Made by a program: the position numbers and the translations under genes
Assembly (NCBI RefSeq): GCF_030285665.1
Contig: NZ_CP127295.1
Location: 1,612,001 to 1,676,000 of the forward strand
Length of the DNA stretch: 64,000 nt
Direction: 5' to 3'
DNA from: Amycolatopsis mongoliensis
Lineage (GTDB): Bacteria; Actinomycetota; Actinomycetes; Mycobacteriales; Pseudonocardiaceae
In this document: positions 26,463 to 35,900 of the stretch, piece after piece
Layout of the letters: each line of letters begins with the position of its first letter
Position numbering within the stretch: position 1 is the stretch's first letter
Notes under the pieces: model-generated
Seen by the model: the letters and a program-made list of their open reading frames with translations, nothing else
Database searches by the model: none
What the model was told of the DNA's origin: nothing

Positions 26463-27038
26463 TCAGCGCTTGCTGTACTGCGGGGCCTTGCGGGCCTTCT
26501 TGAGGCCGTACTTCTTCCGCTCCGTGGCGCGCGCGTCACGGGTCAGGAAGCCGGCCTTCTTGAGGGCCGGACGGTCATCGGCGTCGACCTCGACGAGCGC
26601 ACGGGCGATCGCCAGGCGCAGCGCACCGGCCTGGCCGGAGACGCCGCCGCCGTGGAGGTTGGCGAAGATGTCGAAGGAGTCCGGCTTCTCGACCGTGACC
26701 AGCGGCTCACGGATGAGCTGCTGGTGCACCTTGTTCGGGAAGTACTCCTCGAGGGTGCGGCCGTTGAGCTTGAACACCCCGGTGCCCGGGACGACGCGCA
26801 CGCGGACGACGGCTTCCTTGCGGCGGCCGACGGTCTGCGCGTTGCCGCCGGCGGCCCGCGAGGGGCGCGGCGCGGCAGCGGACTCGCTGGTCGCGACGGG
26901 CGTCTCGCTGGTCGCGACCGGGGTCTCGCTGGTGGCGACAGGGGTCTCGCTGGTCGCGACGGCGCCGGTCTCGGTCGCCTCGGTCGTGACCTCGGCGGTC
27001 TCGGTCTCGGTGCTGGTCACAGACTGTTCCTCACTCAC
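26463..27038 (-). CDS. rpsI: 30S ribosomal protein S9 with repeat-bearing N-terminal extension
   Basis: S9 is a small-subunit head protein whose C-terminal tail reaches the P-site tRNA. The 191-aa product has the conserved S9 core from about residue 66 ([17 protein letters not shown]) to the end [12 protein letters not shown]. The first 65 residues are an acidic Thr/Glu/Val-rich extension with the heptad ATSETPV repeated three times plus a partial copy. Actinobacterial S9 proteins often have extensions, but this one is built from a 21-bp tandem repeat. The GTG start overlaps the rplM stop (GTGA), so both are translated together. Confidence 0.96.
   Translation of the reverse strand: MSEEQSVTSTETETAEVTTEATETGAVATSETPVATSETPVATSETPVATSESAAAPRPSRAAGGNAQTVGRRKEAVVRVRVVPGTGVFKLNGRTLEEYFPNKVHQQLIREPLVTVEKPDSFDIFANLHGGGVSGQAGALRLAIARALVEVDADDRPALKKAGFLTRDARATERKKYGLKKARKAPQYSKR
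26881..26964. repeat. 21-bp tandem repeat inside rpsI (four copies)
   Basis: Four 21-bp units (26881-26901, 26902-26922, 26923-26943, 26944-26964) of the form GTCTCGCTGGTCGCGACGGG encode the ATSETPV heptads on the minus strand. Copies differ at only a few bases, so slippage could change the copy number without a frameshift. Confidence 0.85.
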
Positions 27039-27487
27039 TGCGCGACCTGCGCGATCTTGGTGATCTCGCGCACCTGCGGCTGCTGCGCGGTGTGCGGGTG
27101 CTGCGGGCCGGCGTAGACCTTCAGCTTCTTCGCCTGGGCGCGGCCGAGCTTGTTCTTCGGCAGCATGCCCTTGACGACCTTCTCGAGAAGGTGTTCCGGC
27201 TTGGTGTCGAGCAGCTCGCCGAACGAGCGCTTCCGCAGACCGCCCGGGTAACCGCTGTGCCGGTACGCGAACTTCTGCTCGCGCTTGTTTCCGGTGAGCG
27301 CGACCTTCTCGGCGTTGACGATGATGACGAAGTCACCGGTGTCCACGTGCGGGGCGTAGGTCGGCTTGTGCTTGCCGCGCAGCAGCGTGGCGACCTCGGT
27401 CGCGAGCCGGCCGAGCACGACATCCTCGGCGTCGATCACGTGCCAGGCACGAGTGACGTCGCCGGGCTTGGGGCTGTACGTGGGCAA
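27035..27487 (-). CDS. rplM: 50S ribosomal protein L13
   Basis: L13 is an early-assembly large-subunit protein that binds 23S rRNA. The 150-aa product has the conserved [43 protein letters not shown] and [10 protein letters not shown] blocks. It is the first gene of rplM-rpsI, with a four-base overlap to rpsI. The 275-bp gap upstream (27488-27762) must contain its promoter and that of the divergent lipoprotein gene; I see no confident promoter boxes there. Confidence 0.97.
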   Translation of the reverse strand: MPTYSPKPGDVTRAWHVIDAEDVVLGRLATEVATLLRGKHKPTYAPHVDTGDFVIIVNAEKVALTGNKREQKFAYRHSGYPGGLRKRSFGELLDTKPEHLLEKVVKGMLPKNKLGRAQAKKLKVYAGPQHPHTAQQPQVREITKIAQVAQ

Positions 27488-27762
27488 GGGTCTACCTCGT
27501 CGTCAACATTGCGTGTGGGTTCTGTGCGGGCCTAGCGCGCTGATGCGCCGCAACGCACAACGACATATGAAGATACCCCCACGTCCACCGCCGCTGTGCA
27601 TCGGGGTGGGTTGGCACGATCGTACTAGGCTCCGACCGGCCCGGGCGCAGCCTGACCCTACCGGGTTTTCCCGCCGAAGTGCCTGCACGCGCGGCCCCGA
27701 CACGCGAGGATGAGACGATCCGGGCGCCCCGGTACCGGGGCGGGAGTCGAGCAGGGGACGCG

Positions 27763-28656
27763 ATGAGGAAACGACCGACGGCGATCTTCGTCCTGGGCGC
27801 CCTCCTGGCCCTGGTCAGCGCCTGCGGCCAGGCGAAGGCGGGCACCGCGCTGCCGAAGGGCGACGACGCGGCGGACTACGTCGGCGGCAAGTTCGAGCAG
27901 GTCATCGGCAAGCTCGGGGACGCCATCACCGACACGCGCGACGTGACCAACTCGCTGGACGCCTACTTCAAGTTCGACGACAAGTGGATCCACAGCACCG
28001 TGACGTCGGCCCGCACCGGCAGCCCGGAGAGCCGGGCGGTGCGGCACCGGTCGCAGAAGAACCCCGACGAGATCATCGACACGTACACCCCGGCGGACGG
28101 CGCGGTCGAGTACACCTACCTCGGCCCGATGTACGTCCAGAAGGGCGTCTCGCCGACGGCGTGGGTCTCGATGCCGAAGCCGGAGGCCGGCCTGGTCCAG
28201 CCGTGCGTCTGGGGCGGGGTGCTGACGCCGTGCCGGATGGCGGACTCGACCGTCGACGCCTACCGGGCCGACAAGCGCGCGGTCCGCGGAGCGAAGAGCC
28301 TCGGCGACGGGAAGACCGCGCTGACCGTCAACGTGCCGTTCGAGATCTTCGTCAAGAACAAGGTCGAGATCCTGCCGAAGAGCATCACCGACCAGGTCGG
28401 GCCGGAGCTGAAGAAGGCCATGGTGCCGACCACGATCACGCTGAACCCCGACGGCAGCCTGGTCTCGTTCGTGATGGACGCCAAGTTCTCCGGCGACGGC
28501 CACAACCTGGAGCTCAAGTACGACTTCCGGTTCACCGGCAAGGCCAGCCTGCAGGACATGCCGAAGCTGCCGGACGCGTCGCAGATCACCGTGCTGCCCG
28601 ACCGGGCCGCGATGAACGACTTCTACCGCCGGCTCGGCGAAGCGCAGGGCAGCTGA
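27763..28656 (+). CDS. Secreted lipoprotein, LppX/LprG-like fold suspected
   Basis: This 297-aa protein has a lipoprotein signal peptide (MRKRPTAIF, hydrophobic core, lipobox LVSAC with Cys21), so it should be lipidated and held on the outer face of the membrane. The remainder is a single soluble domain with alternating hydrophobic strands (ALTVNVPFEIFVKNKVEIL, TTITLNPDGSLVSFVMDAKF) and two cysteines in QPCVWGGVLTPC. That layout resembles the LppX/LprG lipid-binding family only loosely. The ATG at 27763 has GCAGGGGA upstream. It is followed 29 bp later by a DUF4333 membrane protein, so an operon is likely. Confidence 0.75.
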   Translation: MRKRPTAIFVLGALLALVSACGQAKAGTALPKGDDAADYVGGKFEQVIGKLGDAITDTRDVTNSLDAYFKFDDKWIHSTVTSARTGSPESRAVRHRSQKNPDEIIDTYTPADGAVEYTYLGPMYVQKGVSPTAWVSMPKPEAGLVQPCVWGGVLTPCRMADSTVDAYRADKRAVRGAKSLGDGKTALTVNVPFEIFVKNKVEILPKSITDQVGPELKKAMVPTTITLNPDGSLVSFVMDAKFSGDGHNLELKYDFRFTGKASLQDMPKLPDASQITVLPDRAAMNDFYRRLGEAQGS

Positions 28657-28685
28657 ACCGTGTCCCCGATCCGAGGTGAGCTCCG

Positions 28686-29405
28686 ATGACCCAGCCGCCC
28701 GACCCGCAGCAGCCGCAGTGGTGGCAGCCGCCGGCGAACCCGCCTCAGCAGCCGGGCACCTGGCACCCCGAACAGCAGGCGACCGGCCCGCACGCCGGGC
28801 AGTGGCAGCAGAACGCGGAACCCGGCACGGCCTCCGGTTCCTACACCGGCCAGTGGAACCAGGCGCAGCAGCCCGGCACGAGCGGGTCGTTCTCGGGGCC
28901 GTGGCAGCCGGGACAGCCGGCCACCGGCCCGTGGCAGCCGCCGTCCCAGCCGACGCCCCAGCAGCCGGGTACGCCCGGTGGTGGCTGGCCCGCACCCTCC
29001 CCGCAGCAGCACCAGCAGGCGTACGGCGGCGGGTTCCAGCCCACGCAGTACGGCGGCCTCGGCGCGTTCGCCGCGGAGCCGGAGAAGAAGCCGAAGTCGA
29101 AGAAGCCGTTGCTGATCGGCGGCGCCGTCGTGCTGGTGCTCGTGGCCGGCGGGGTGAGCGCGTGGCTCCTGGGCGCGTTCCGCGGGAACGTGCTGGAGCA
29201 ACAGTCCCTTGAGGACGGTGTGGTCAAGGTCCTCAACGAGAACTACGGCGAGCCGGACGTGAAGAACGCGCAGTGCCCGGCGAACGAAGCCGCCGAGAAC
29301 GGCACGACGTTCGACTGCACGGTGAAGATCGGCGGGCAGGACAAGAAGGTGACCGTGCGGGTGCTCAACGACCGGCCCGAGTACGAGGTCGGCGCGCCGC
29401 ACTGA
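28686..29405 (+). CDS. DUF4333 membrane protein with Gln/Pro-rich N terminus
   Basis: This 239-aa protein has a cytosolic N-terminal region of about 135 residues dominated by Gln, Pro, Gly and Trp (repeated QPGT and GPWQP motifs), one membrane segment (LLIGGAVVLVLVAGGVSAWL, about 140-160), and an extracytoplasmic DUF4333 domain with the Cys pair in NAQCPANEA and TFDCTVKIGG. The layout is common in Pseudonocardiaceae and mycobacteria, but the function is unknown. It probably forms an operon with the preceding lipoprotein and converges on the WXG100 pair. Confidence 0.8.
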   Translation: MTQPPDPQQPQWWQPPANPPQQPGTWHPEQQATGPHAGQWQQNAEPGTASGSYTGQWNQAQQPGTSGSFSGPWQPGQPATGPWQPPSQPTPQQPGTPGGGWPAPSPQQHQQAYGGGFQPTQYGGLGAFAAEPEKKPKSKKPLLIGGAVVLVLVAGGVSAWLLGAFRGNVLEQQSLEDGVVKVLNENYGEPDVKNAQCPANEAAENGTTFDCTVKIGGQDKKVTVRVLNDRPEYEVGAPH

Positions 29406-29431
29406 GTTTTCCCTTGCCGCACAAAGAAAAA

Positions 29432-29464
29432 CGGCGGGCCCCGCACCGGAGTGCGGGCCCGCCG
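29432..29464. terminator. Terminator between the DUF4333 gene and the WXG100 pair
   Basis: A GC-rich stem (29432-29446 against 29451-29464, one bulged C) with a CGGA loop is followed on the minus strand by UUUUUCUUU (29430-29422). It should end the WXG100 operon and may also act on the plus-strand gene. Confidence 0.85.
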
Positions 29465-29484
29465 TGGTTTCCGGGACTACCGGC

Positions 29485-29778
29485 TCAGAACAGGCCTTCG
29501 ACGGCGCTGTCGGTCTGCTGGTAACCGTCGGCGATCTGCGGCAGGGCGGCGGCGATCTGCGCCAGAACCTGCTTCAGGTCCTCGAACTTCTGGTCCCAGG
29601 TGCGCTGGGCCTGGTCGTACTGCTCCTTCGCGGAACCGGTCCACGTGGTGATCAGCGGCTTGAGGTCGTCCTTGAGGCGGTCGAACGCCTGCTGCAGCTC
29701 CCCACCCGTCTGCTGGCAGTCGTCCGCGGCAGCGCGGATGGTGGCGTAATTGACGACAATGCCGGCGTCACTGGGCAT
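29485..29778 (-). CDS. WXG100 family protein, EsxA/EsxT-like
   Basis: This 97-aa T7SS substrate has two predicted helices separated by a WTG turn (TTWTGSAKEQYD), no signal peptide, and the C-terminal export motif YxxxD (GYQQTD). It is the second of two WXG100 genes transcribed together and should form a helical heterodimer with the product of 29841-30164. In Mycobacterium tuberculosis esxT-esxU occupy the same place beside rplM, which supports an ESX-4 assignment. Confidence 0.88.
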   Translation of the reverse strand: MPSDAGIVVNYATIRAAADDCQQTGGELQQAFDRLKDDLKPLITTWTGSAKEQYDQAQRTWDQKFEDLKQVLAQIAAALPQIADGYQQTDSAVEGLF

Positions 29779-29840
29779 GATGCGCTCCTTCTGTGCTGAG
29801 AAAGTTCAGGTGGATGAAAGGAAAAGTTTCGGTGTGACGC

Positions 29841-30164
29841 TCAGCCGAGCGCGTCGAAACCACGGTTGACCGCGCCCAGGATCTCCTGCTGCTGCTGCTC
29901 GGAGCGCTCGTACTTCGAGCCCGCCTCGCGGAGCAGTTCCGCGATCTTCTGGAGGGCCTGGTTCATCTGACGAGCGTCGTCGTCGAAGCGCATCATGACG
30001 TGGTCGAAGGCCTTCTGGGCCTCGCCCTGCCAGCCGGCGCGGGTGGCCTCGATGCGGTCGCGCAGCGTGGACAGGTTGGCGTCCATGCCCGCACGAACCT
30101 CGGTGACCTTGCCCTCGGCGTCGGTGAACTGAGCAACTGTCCCTGTGAACCCGGATCCAGCCAT
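29841..30164 (-). CDS. WXG100 family protein, EsxB/EsxU-like
   Basis: This 107-aa CFP-10-type protein has the central turn AGWQGEAQKAF and a C-terminal YxxxE export signal (KYERSE) followed by a flexible tail. A strong AAGGGGG ribosome site precedes the ATG. It is the first gene of the WXG100 pair, and the tail should be the part recognised by the EccC ATPase encoded about 3 kb away. The 251-bp gap upstream (30165-30415) presumably carries its promoter; no other feature is visible there. Confidence 0.88.
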   Translation of the reverse strand: MAGSGFTGTVAQFTDAEGKVTEVRAGMDANLSTLRDRIEATRAGWQGEAQKAFDHVMMRFDDDARQMNQALQKIAELLREAGSKYERSEQQQQEILGAVNRGFDALG

Positions 30165-30415
30165 GTTGGAACCCCCTTCTAAAGAGTGGTTGTCCGTACC
30201 AAGCTTGTTCGTTGTACGGCCCTACGACGCAGACATTGCCACGTCCGGTTCCCCCTTGTCGTGCTTTGCCGGCAAGTAGTTGCTTGCGTGAACGCTCGCG
30301 CCGGGAACCGATCGCCGCGCGTATTCCTCGAGCGCCCCGGCACGGCGACGCGTCACCCGAAAAAGTGTTCTCCACCAGCGTGGTTAGCACACGCACAGCG
30401 ATCGCCGTCCGGCAC

Positions 30416-30772
30416 TCAGCCGTCGCGTTTCATGATTCGCATCTGGGAAAAGTCTTCGTCCTCGTCACCCGTTCGAGGGGCACGAGCGGAGGATTGCGAA
30501 CGCGAAGGAACCGAATCGGCCGGATCCGGAACCACCTGGACCGGCAACCCGCGCGCGCGGCGGAACCGTTCGGCGGCGGCGCGCAGCGTGCCGGGAGTCG
30601 GATCGCCGGACTTCGCGCCGCGACCGCTGCGCTTCAGCAGTTCGACGTTTTCGCTGTGGTGGCGCCGGCTGCGCGCCTTCGCGTTCCCGGCGACGCGCCG
30701 AGCGTGCGTCACCGCGTCTTCGCCGGCGCGCCGGAAGGCCGACGCGGCGCTTTCGAACTCCTCGGACGGCAC
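30416..30772 (-). CDS. 118-aa basic hypothetical protein in the T7SS locus
   Basis: This small soluble product is not recognised. It is rich in Arg, Ala and Ser, starts EEFESAASAFRRAGEDAVTHAR (helical), has a central basic patch (KARSRRHHSENVELLKRSGRG), and ends with the acidic GDEDEDFSQM. The GTG at 30772 has GGAGG seven bases upstream, which supports it as a real gene. It lies between the WXG100 pair and the Hsp70-like gene, all on the same strand. A chaperone or regulator of secretion is possible; nothing more can be said. Confidence 0.65.
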   Translation of the reverse strand: MPSEEFESAASAFRRAGEDAVTHARRVAGNAKARSRRHHSENVELLKRSGRGAKSGDPTPGTLRAAAERFRRARGLPVQVVPDPADSVPSRSQSSARAPRTGDEDEDFSQMRIMKRDG

Positions 30773-30848
30773 CGCGTGCCCTCCTCTCTTCAGAACCTTA
30801 TTCAGCCGTCGGCCGACCCGTAGCGCCGACCTGACCAGAACAAGGTTC

Positions 30849-32864
30849 TCAGTTGAGGATCTCGACCGTGCGCACGGCCTGCGTGCAGGCGGCGGCGACC
30901 CGGTCGCGCAGCTGCGCCGTGGCGTACTGGCAGCCGACGTGGACCCGGATCCGGCCCTTCGCCACGACGTACCAGTCGACCTGGAGGTCGGGGCGGTCCT
31001 TCTTGATCTCGTGGTAGCCGATCACGGTCTTGCCCGCGTAGGACAGAGCCGGGTTGAACGCACCGTAGTGGTCGGGATCGTGCTCCGCACCGCTCTTGAG
31101 CTCGTCCACCAGCTTCTGCCGGTCCGCCGTCGCGTCGTAGTCCATCACGAACTCCTGGGCGACCAGGAGGTCGTTGCCCTCGCGGGACTCCTGCGGGTGG
31201 ATGACGACCTGCCGCTGGGCGACCCGGTCGTCGGTCTGCACCCAGTCCTCGGGCGAGACGAACTTGAAGTCGTACTGCGAGAGCGTCCGGCCGACCTCGG
31301 CCTGGCTCCCGGAGTCGCTGAACACGACGATCCCGGTGACGACGAGCGCGGCCACCACGACCACGGCCCCGGCCACGATCCCCCAGAGCTTGCCGCGGCT
31401 CTTCTTCTCCGGCGACGCACCGGCTCCGCCGGGGCGGCTGCCGGGCGGGGCGGACTGGCCGGCGGGCGGGGTCCACGGCGGCCGGGCCACCGGCTGCCCG
31501 TGGGGCGGTGACGGCGGCGGGGCCGCGCGGTTCGGGAACCCGTTGGCGACGGGCGGTACGGGCGAGCGCAGCGGCGCCGGGCGCTGGCCCGCGTCGCCGG
31601 GGCGCGGGGCGACGTCGCCGGGGCGGACGACCTCCGTGCGCTGCGCCGCCGGGTTGAGGGCGCCGCCCGGCACCGCGCCCATCCGGGCCATCGCCTCACC
31701 GGGCAGCGCTCCCGTGCGGTCCGGGTCCACCAGCACCGCGCGCAGCGCGCCGCGCGCGACGACCGTCTCGGGCTGGTCGAGGCTCGTGGGGACGACGCCG
31801 GTGCGTTCGTGCACCAGCCGCGAGATCATCGGGATCCGGCTCGACCCGCCGACGAGGAAGATCGCCGTGAGCTGCTTCGGCCGCAGGCCGGCGTCACCGA
31901 TCGCCGCGACCGTCAGCTCCACCGCGCGCCCCAGCGGCGCCGTGATGAGCCGTTCCAGGTCTTCGCGCGTGACGTGCGCGTCGGCGAACGGCGGCGGCAT
32001 CGGCACGTCGGTGTAGGCGTGCCGCGACAGCGTTTCCTTGGCTCCTCGCACGTCCTGGCGCAGCACGCGGCGGCGGCGCCGGTCGACCAGCTCACGGCCT
32101 TCCACGAGCTGGCGCCACGCGTCCTGGTCCGCGCCGGCCACGAGCGAGCCGACGTGCTCCAGCAGCGCCTGGTCGATGTCCGCGCCGCCGAAGGCCGGGT
32201 CGCCCCGGGTGGCGAGCACCTGGAAGCCGCCGCGCTGCGGACGGCCGGCGCGGTCGCGCGCGGCGTCCGGCGGCAGCCGCCGCACGACGCTGACGTCGAC
32301 CGTGCCACCGCCGAGGTCCAGCACCGCCAGCGCGTCGCCGGGACGGCCGCTGAACTCGACGGTGCGGTCGTTCGTCACGTCCTGCGGCGCGAACGTCGCC
32401 GCGTGGTAGACCGCCGCCGCGACCGGCTCGGGCACCAGCGCGACCTCGCGCGCCAGCCCGCCCGCCGCCTGCCGCAGCAGCCGGGTGCGGATGGCGCCCC
32501 AGTCCGCGGGGTGGGTCAGCACCAGCAGATCGACCTCGGCCTCGCCGGCGAGGCGGCGCGCCTCGGCGACCGCGCGGCCCAGCACGGCGTGCACGACGTC
32601 GGTGACGCGCAGGACGCTGTCGCCGAGCAGCAGCTCGCCTTCGTCGATCCGGCGCTTCGGGTTCGGCTCGTACCGCGACGGGTCGACGGCCGCCTGCCGC
32701 TCGGCCTCCTGGCCGACGAACAGCGTGCCGTCCGCCGCCGCGAACACCGCCGAGGACATCAGCGGCTGGCCGTCGATCACCACGACCTGCGGATCGCGCC
32801 CGTTCACCGAGGCGACGACGCAGGTGCTCGACGTCCCGAAGTCCACCGCAACCCGGACCGTCAC
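30849..32864 (-). CDS. T7SS-associated Hsp70-like membrane protein (Rv3446c-type)
   Basis: The 671-aa protein starts with an Hsp70/actin-fold ATPase domain (residues 1-370): phosphate-1 loop VDFGTSSTCVV, LAVLDLGGGTVDVSVV, and FLVGGSSRIPMI. A Pro/Gly-rich linker (about 375-480), one membrane segment (KLWGIVAGAVVVVAALVVTG, about 500-520) and an extracytoplasmic domain of about 150 residues follow. The last part matches the type VII secretion-associated C-terminal domain named after Rv3446c. The position between the WXG100 genes and eccC is the same as in mycobacterial ESX-4. A role as an ATP-dependent secretion chaperone or regulator is inferred. Confidence 0.85.
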   Translation of the reverse strand: MTVRVAVDFGTSSTCVVASVNGRDPQVVVIDGQPLMSSAVFAAADGTLFVGQEAERQAAVDPSRYEPNPKRRIDEGELLLGDSVLRVTDVVHAVLGRAVAEARRLAGEAEVDLLVLTHPADWGAIRTRLLRQAAGGLAREVALVPEPVAAAVYHAATFAPQDVTNDRTVEFSGRPGDALAVLDLGGGTVDVSVVRRLPPDAARDRAGRPQRGGFQVLATRGDPAFGGADIDQALLEHVGSLVAGADQDAWRQLVEGRELVDRRRRRVLRQDVRGAKETLSRHAYTDVPMPPPFADAHVTREDLERLITAPLGRAVELTVAAIGDAGLRPKQLTAIFLVGGSSRIPMISRLVHERTGVVPTSLDQPETVVARGALRAVLVDPDRTGALPGEAMARMGAVPGGALNPAAQRTEVVRPGDVAPRPGDAGQRPAPLRSPVPPVANGFPNRAAPPPSPPHGQPVARPPWTPPAGQSAPPGSRPGGAGASPEKKSRGKLWGIVAGAVVVVAALVVTGIVVFSDSGSQAEVGRTLSQYDFKFVSPEDWVQTDDRVAQRQVVIHPQESREGNDLLVAQEFVMDYDATADRQKLVDELKSGAEHDPDHYGAFNPALSYAGKTVIGYHEIKKDRPDLQVDWYVVAKGRIRVHVGCQYATAQLRDRVAAACTQAVRTVEILN

Positions 32865-32976
32865 CAGCAGCTCCCGCAGTACTTGTCGCGTTCCCCCGCG
32901 CCCGGCCGGCCGAACCGGCGAGGCGCACCCTCGGGGAGGAACCTACCCCGTCGTCGAGTGCGCCCCGTCGTCGTGC

Positions 32977-35900
32977 TCAGTCCGGCTGGATCCACGACAC
33001 CTGGATCAGCTGCTTGCCCGCCTTGCGGGTCAGCAGGTTGCCCCGGCCCGGCGGCATCGCGCTGGCCTTGATGTTGCCGACCAGCGCACCCTCGTCCCGC
33101 GAGCCGTTCATGACCATGCCCGGCGCCGCGATCTCCTTGAGCTTGCCGATGATCGGGTCGTACATCGCCTTGCTCGCACCACCGGTGCGGCGGACGACGA
33201 TCAGGTGCAGGCCGACGTCCTTGGCCTGCGGCAGGAAGTCCGACAGCTTCCGCAGCGGGTTGTTCGAGGAGGTGGCCACCAGGTCGTAGTCGTCGACCAG
33301 GATGAACAGCTCCGGTCCCTTCCACCACGACCGCGTCTTCAGCTGCTCCTGGGTGACGTCCGGGCCCGGCAGGCGCCGCGTCATCGAGTTGAAGACGTCG
33401 CCGACCATGCTCTCCAGCTGCGCCGACGACACCGCGTACCCGAGCAGCGAGTCGCCCTGGACGAACCCGAGCATCGTGCGCCGGTAGTCGACCAGCAGGA
33501 TCAGCGCCTCCTTGGCGGTGAACCGCTCGGAGATACCGCGGGCGATCTGCCGCAGCAGGTTCGTCTTGCCCGACTCGCCGTCGGCGAAGGCGTAGAAGTG
33601 CGGCTCGGCGTTGAAGTCCAGGTAGATCGGCTGCAGGTCCTCTTCGTTGACCCCGATCGGGATCAGCTTGGAGTCGCGGTGCGCGTCGAGCTTCAGCACG
33701 TCCTCGTAGGTGATCATCTCCGGCAGCAGGCGGACCTGCGGCGCGACGCGGCCGCGCCACGCGGCCTTGATCTTCGCCACCGCGTCGGCCACGCCGGCCG
33801 CGATCGTCTCCGGGTCGCTGGAGCCGTCGATCCGCGGCAGGCCGCCGAGCATGTGCAGCTTCTCGCGGGTCAGGCCGCGGCCCGGGCGCCCGGTCGGGAT
33901 GTTGACCGCGACGCGGCGGTCGATGTCGGACTCGGTCGGGTCACCGAGGCGCAGCTCGAACCGGGTGCCGATCATGTCCTTGATCGCCGGGCGGATGTCG
34001 GCCCACCGGTTGGCGGCGATGATGACGTGCACGCCGTAGGACAGACCCTGCGTGGCCAGCCGGGTGATCGTGGTTTCGAGCTCTTCGAAGTCGTCCCGCA
34101 GGGCGCGCCAGTTGTCGACGATGAGGAACGCGTCGCCGAACGGGTCCTGGTCCGCCCGGATCTCGCCGCGGCGCTTGCGGTTGCGGAACTCGGTCATCGA
34201 GTCGATGCCCATCGCCCCGAACCGGCCTTCCCGCTCGGTGAGCAGGGTGGTCAGCTCGGCCACGATCCGCCGCGCCTTGTCCGGCTCGCGCCGCGCGACC
34301 GCGACCCCGCCGACGTGCGGCAGGTCGGCCAGCCCGGCCAGGGTGCCACCACCGAGGTCGAGGCAGTAGAACTGCGCCTCTTCCGGCGTGTGGGTCAGCG
34401 CCATCGACATGATCAGCGTCCGCAGCATCGTCGACTTGCCCGACTGCGGCCCGCCGACGATCACACCGTGGCCCGCCGCACCGGAGAAGTCGGCCCACAG
34501 CGGGTCACGCCGCTGCTCGTACGGCCGGTCGATGATGCCCAGCGGCACCTGCAGCCGCCCGTTGCCGAAGAAGCCGACCGGGGACAGGCCGCGGTCGTCG
34601 GTCGGGTTCAGGTTCGGCAGCAGCGTGTCGAGGGAGTTCGGGTCCTTCAGCGGCGGCAGCCACACCTCGTGCGCCGGCGGGCCCTGCCCGATCAGCCGAG
34701 AGACGATGACGTCCAGTTCGGACGGCTCGACCGCTTCTTCGGACTGCGGCTGCGCGGCGACCGGGGCTTCGATCTGCTCCGGTTCCGGCTCCTTCGGCAG
34801 CTCGACGAAGTCCGGGACGAACAGCTGCGGCCGCTTGTCCGCGCGGACCACCGTCGCCGCCGGGCCCGCCGCCTGGATGCCGGCCGGGCGGTAGGGGCCC
34901 GAGACGTAGGAGGCCTTGAACCGCACCAGCGTCGAGGTGTCGTACTTGAGGTAACCGCCACCGGGGACCGACGGCAGCTCGAACGCGTCCGGCACGCCGA
35001 TCGCGGCGCGGGATTCCGCCGCCGAGAACGTCTTCAGGCCGATCCGGTACGACAGGTGCGAGTCCAGGCCGCGCAGCTTGCCCTCTTCCAGGCGCTGGGA
35101 GGCGAGCAGCATGTGCATCTGCAGCGACCGGCCCAGCCGGCCGATCGCGACGAACAGGTCGATGAAGTCCGGCTTCGCCGCCAGCAGCTCGGAGAACTCG
35201 TCACAGACGATGAACAGCGCGGGCAGCGGGTCGAGGTCGGCGCCGTTCTCACGGGCTTTCTCGTACTCCCAGACGTTCTTGAAGTTACCGCCGTTCTTCA
35301 GCGCTTCCTGCCGGCGGTTCATCTCCCCCGCCAGCGCGTCCTTCATGCGGTCGACCAGCGTGACCTCGTCCGCGAGGTTGGTGATGACCGCGGAGACGTG
35401 CGGCGCCTTGTCCAGCCCGAGGAACGTCGCACCACCCTTGAAGTCGACCAGGACGAAGTTGAGCGTGCTGGAGGAGTGCGTGGCGAGCATGCCCAGCACC
35501 AGCGTGCGCAGGAACTCCGACTTGCCGGAACCGGTCGCGCCGATGCACAGGCCGTGCGGGCCCATGCCTTCGGCGGCGGCTTCCTTGATGTCCAGCTCGA
35601 CCGGCTGGCCGTATTCGCCGACGCCGAACGGCACGCGGTAGCGGTCGCGGATCGGGCGGGGCCGCCACGCCTGCTGCACGTCGAAGGTCATCGGGTCGCC
35701 CGGGATGCCGAGCAGCTCCAGCAGCGACGGGTTGGACAGCAGCGGCTCTTCGTCGCCGACGTCCTGCCCGGCCGCGCCACCGACGCGGTACGGCGAAATG
35801 AGCCGGGCCAGCGACTCGGTCTCGACCAGGCTCAGGGTGTCCGGCCGGCCGAACCACTCGACGCCGCCGGCGCTGCGCGCGCCCAGCCTGTCGGGTTCCA

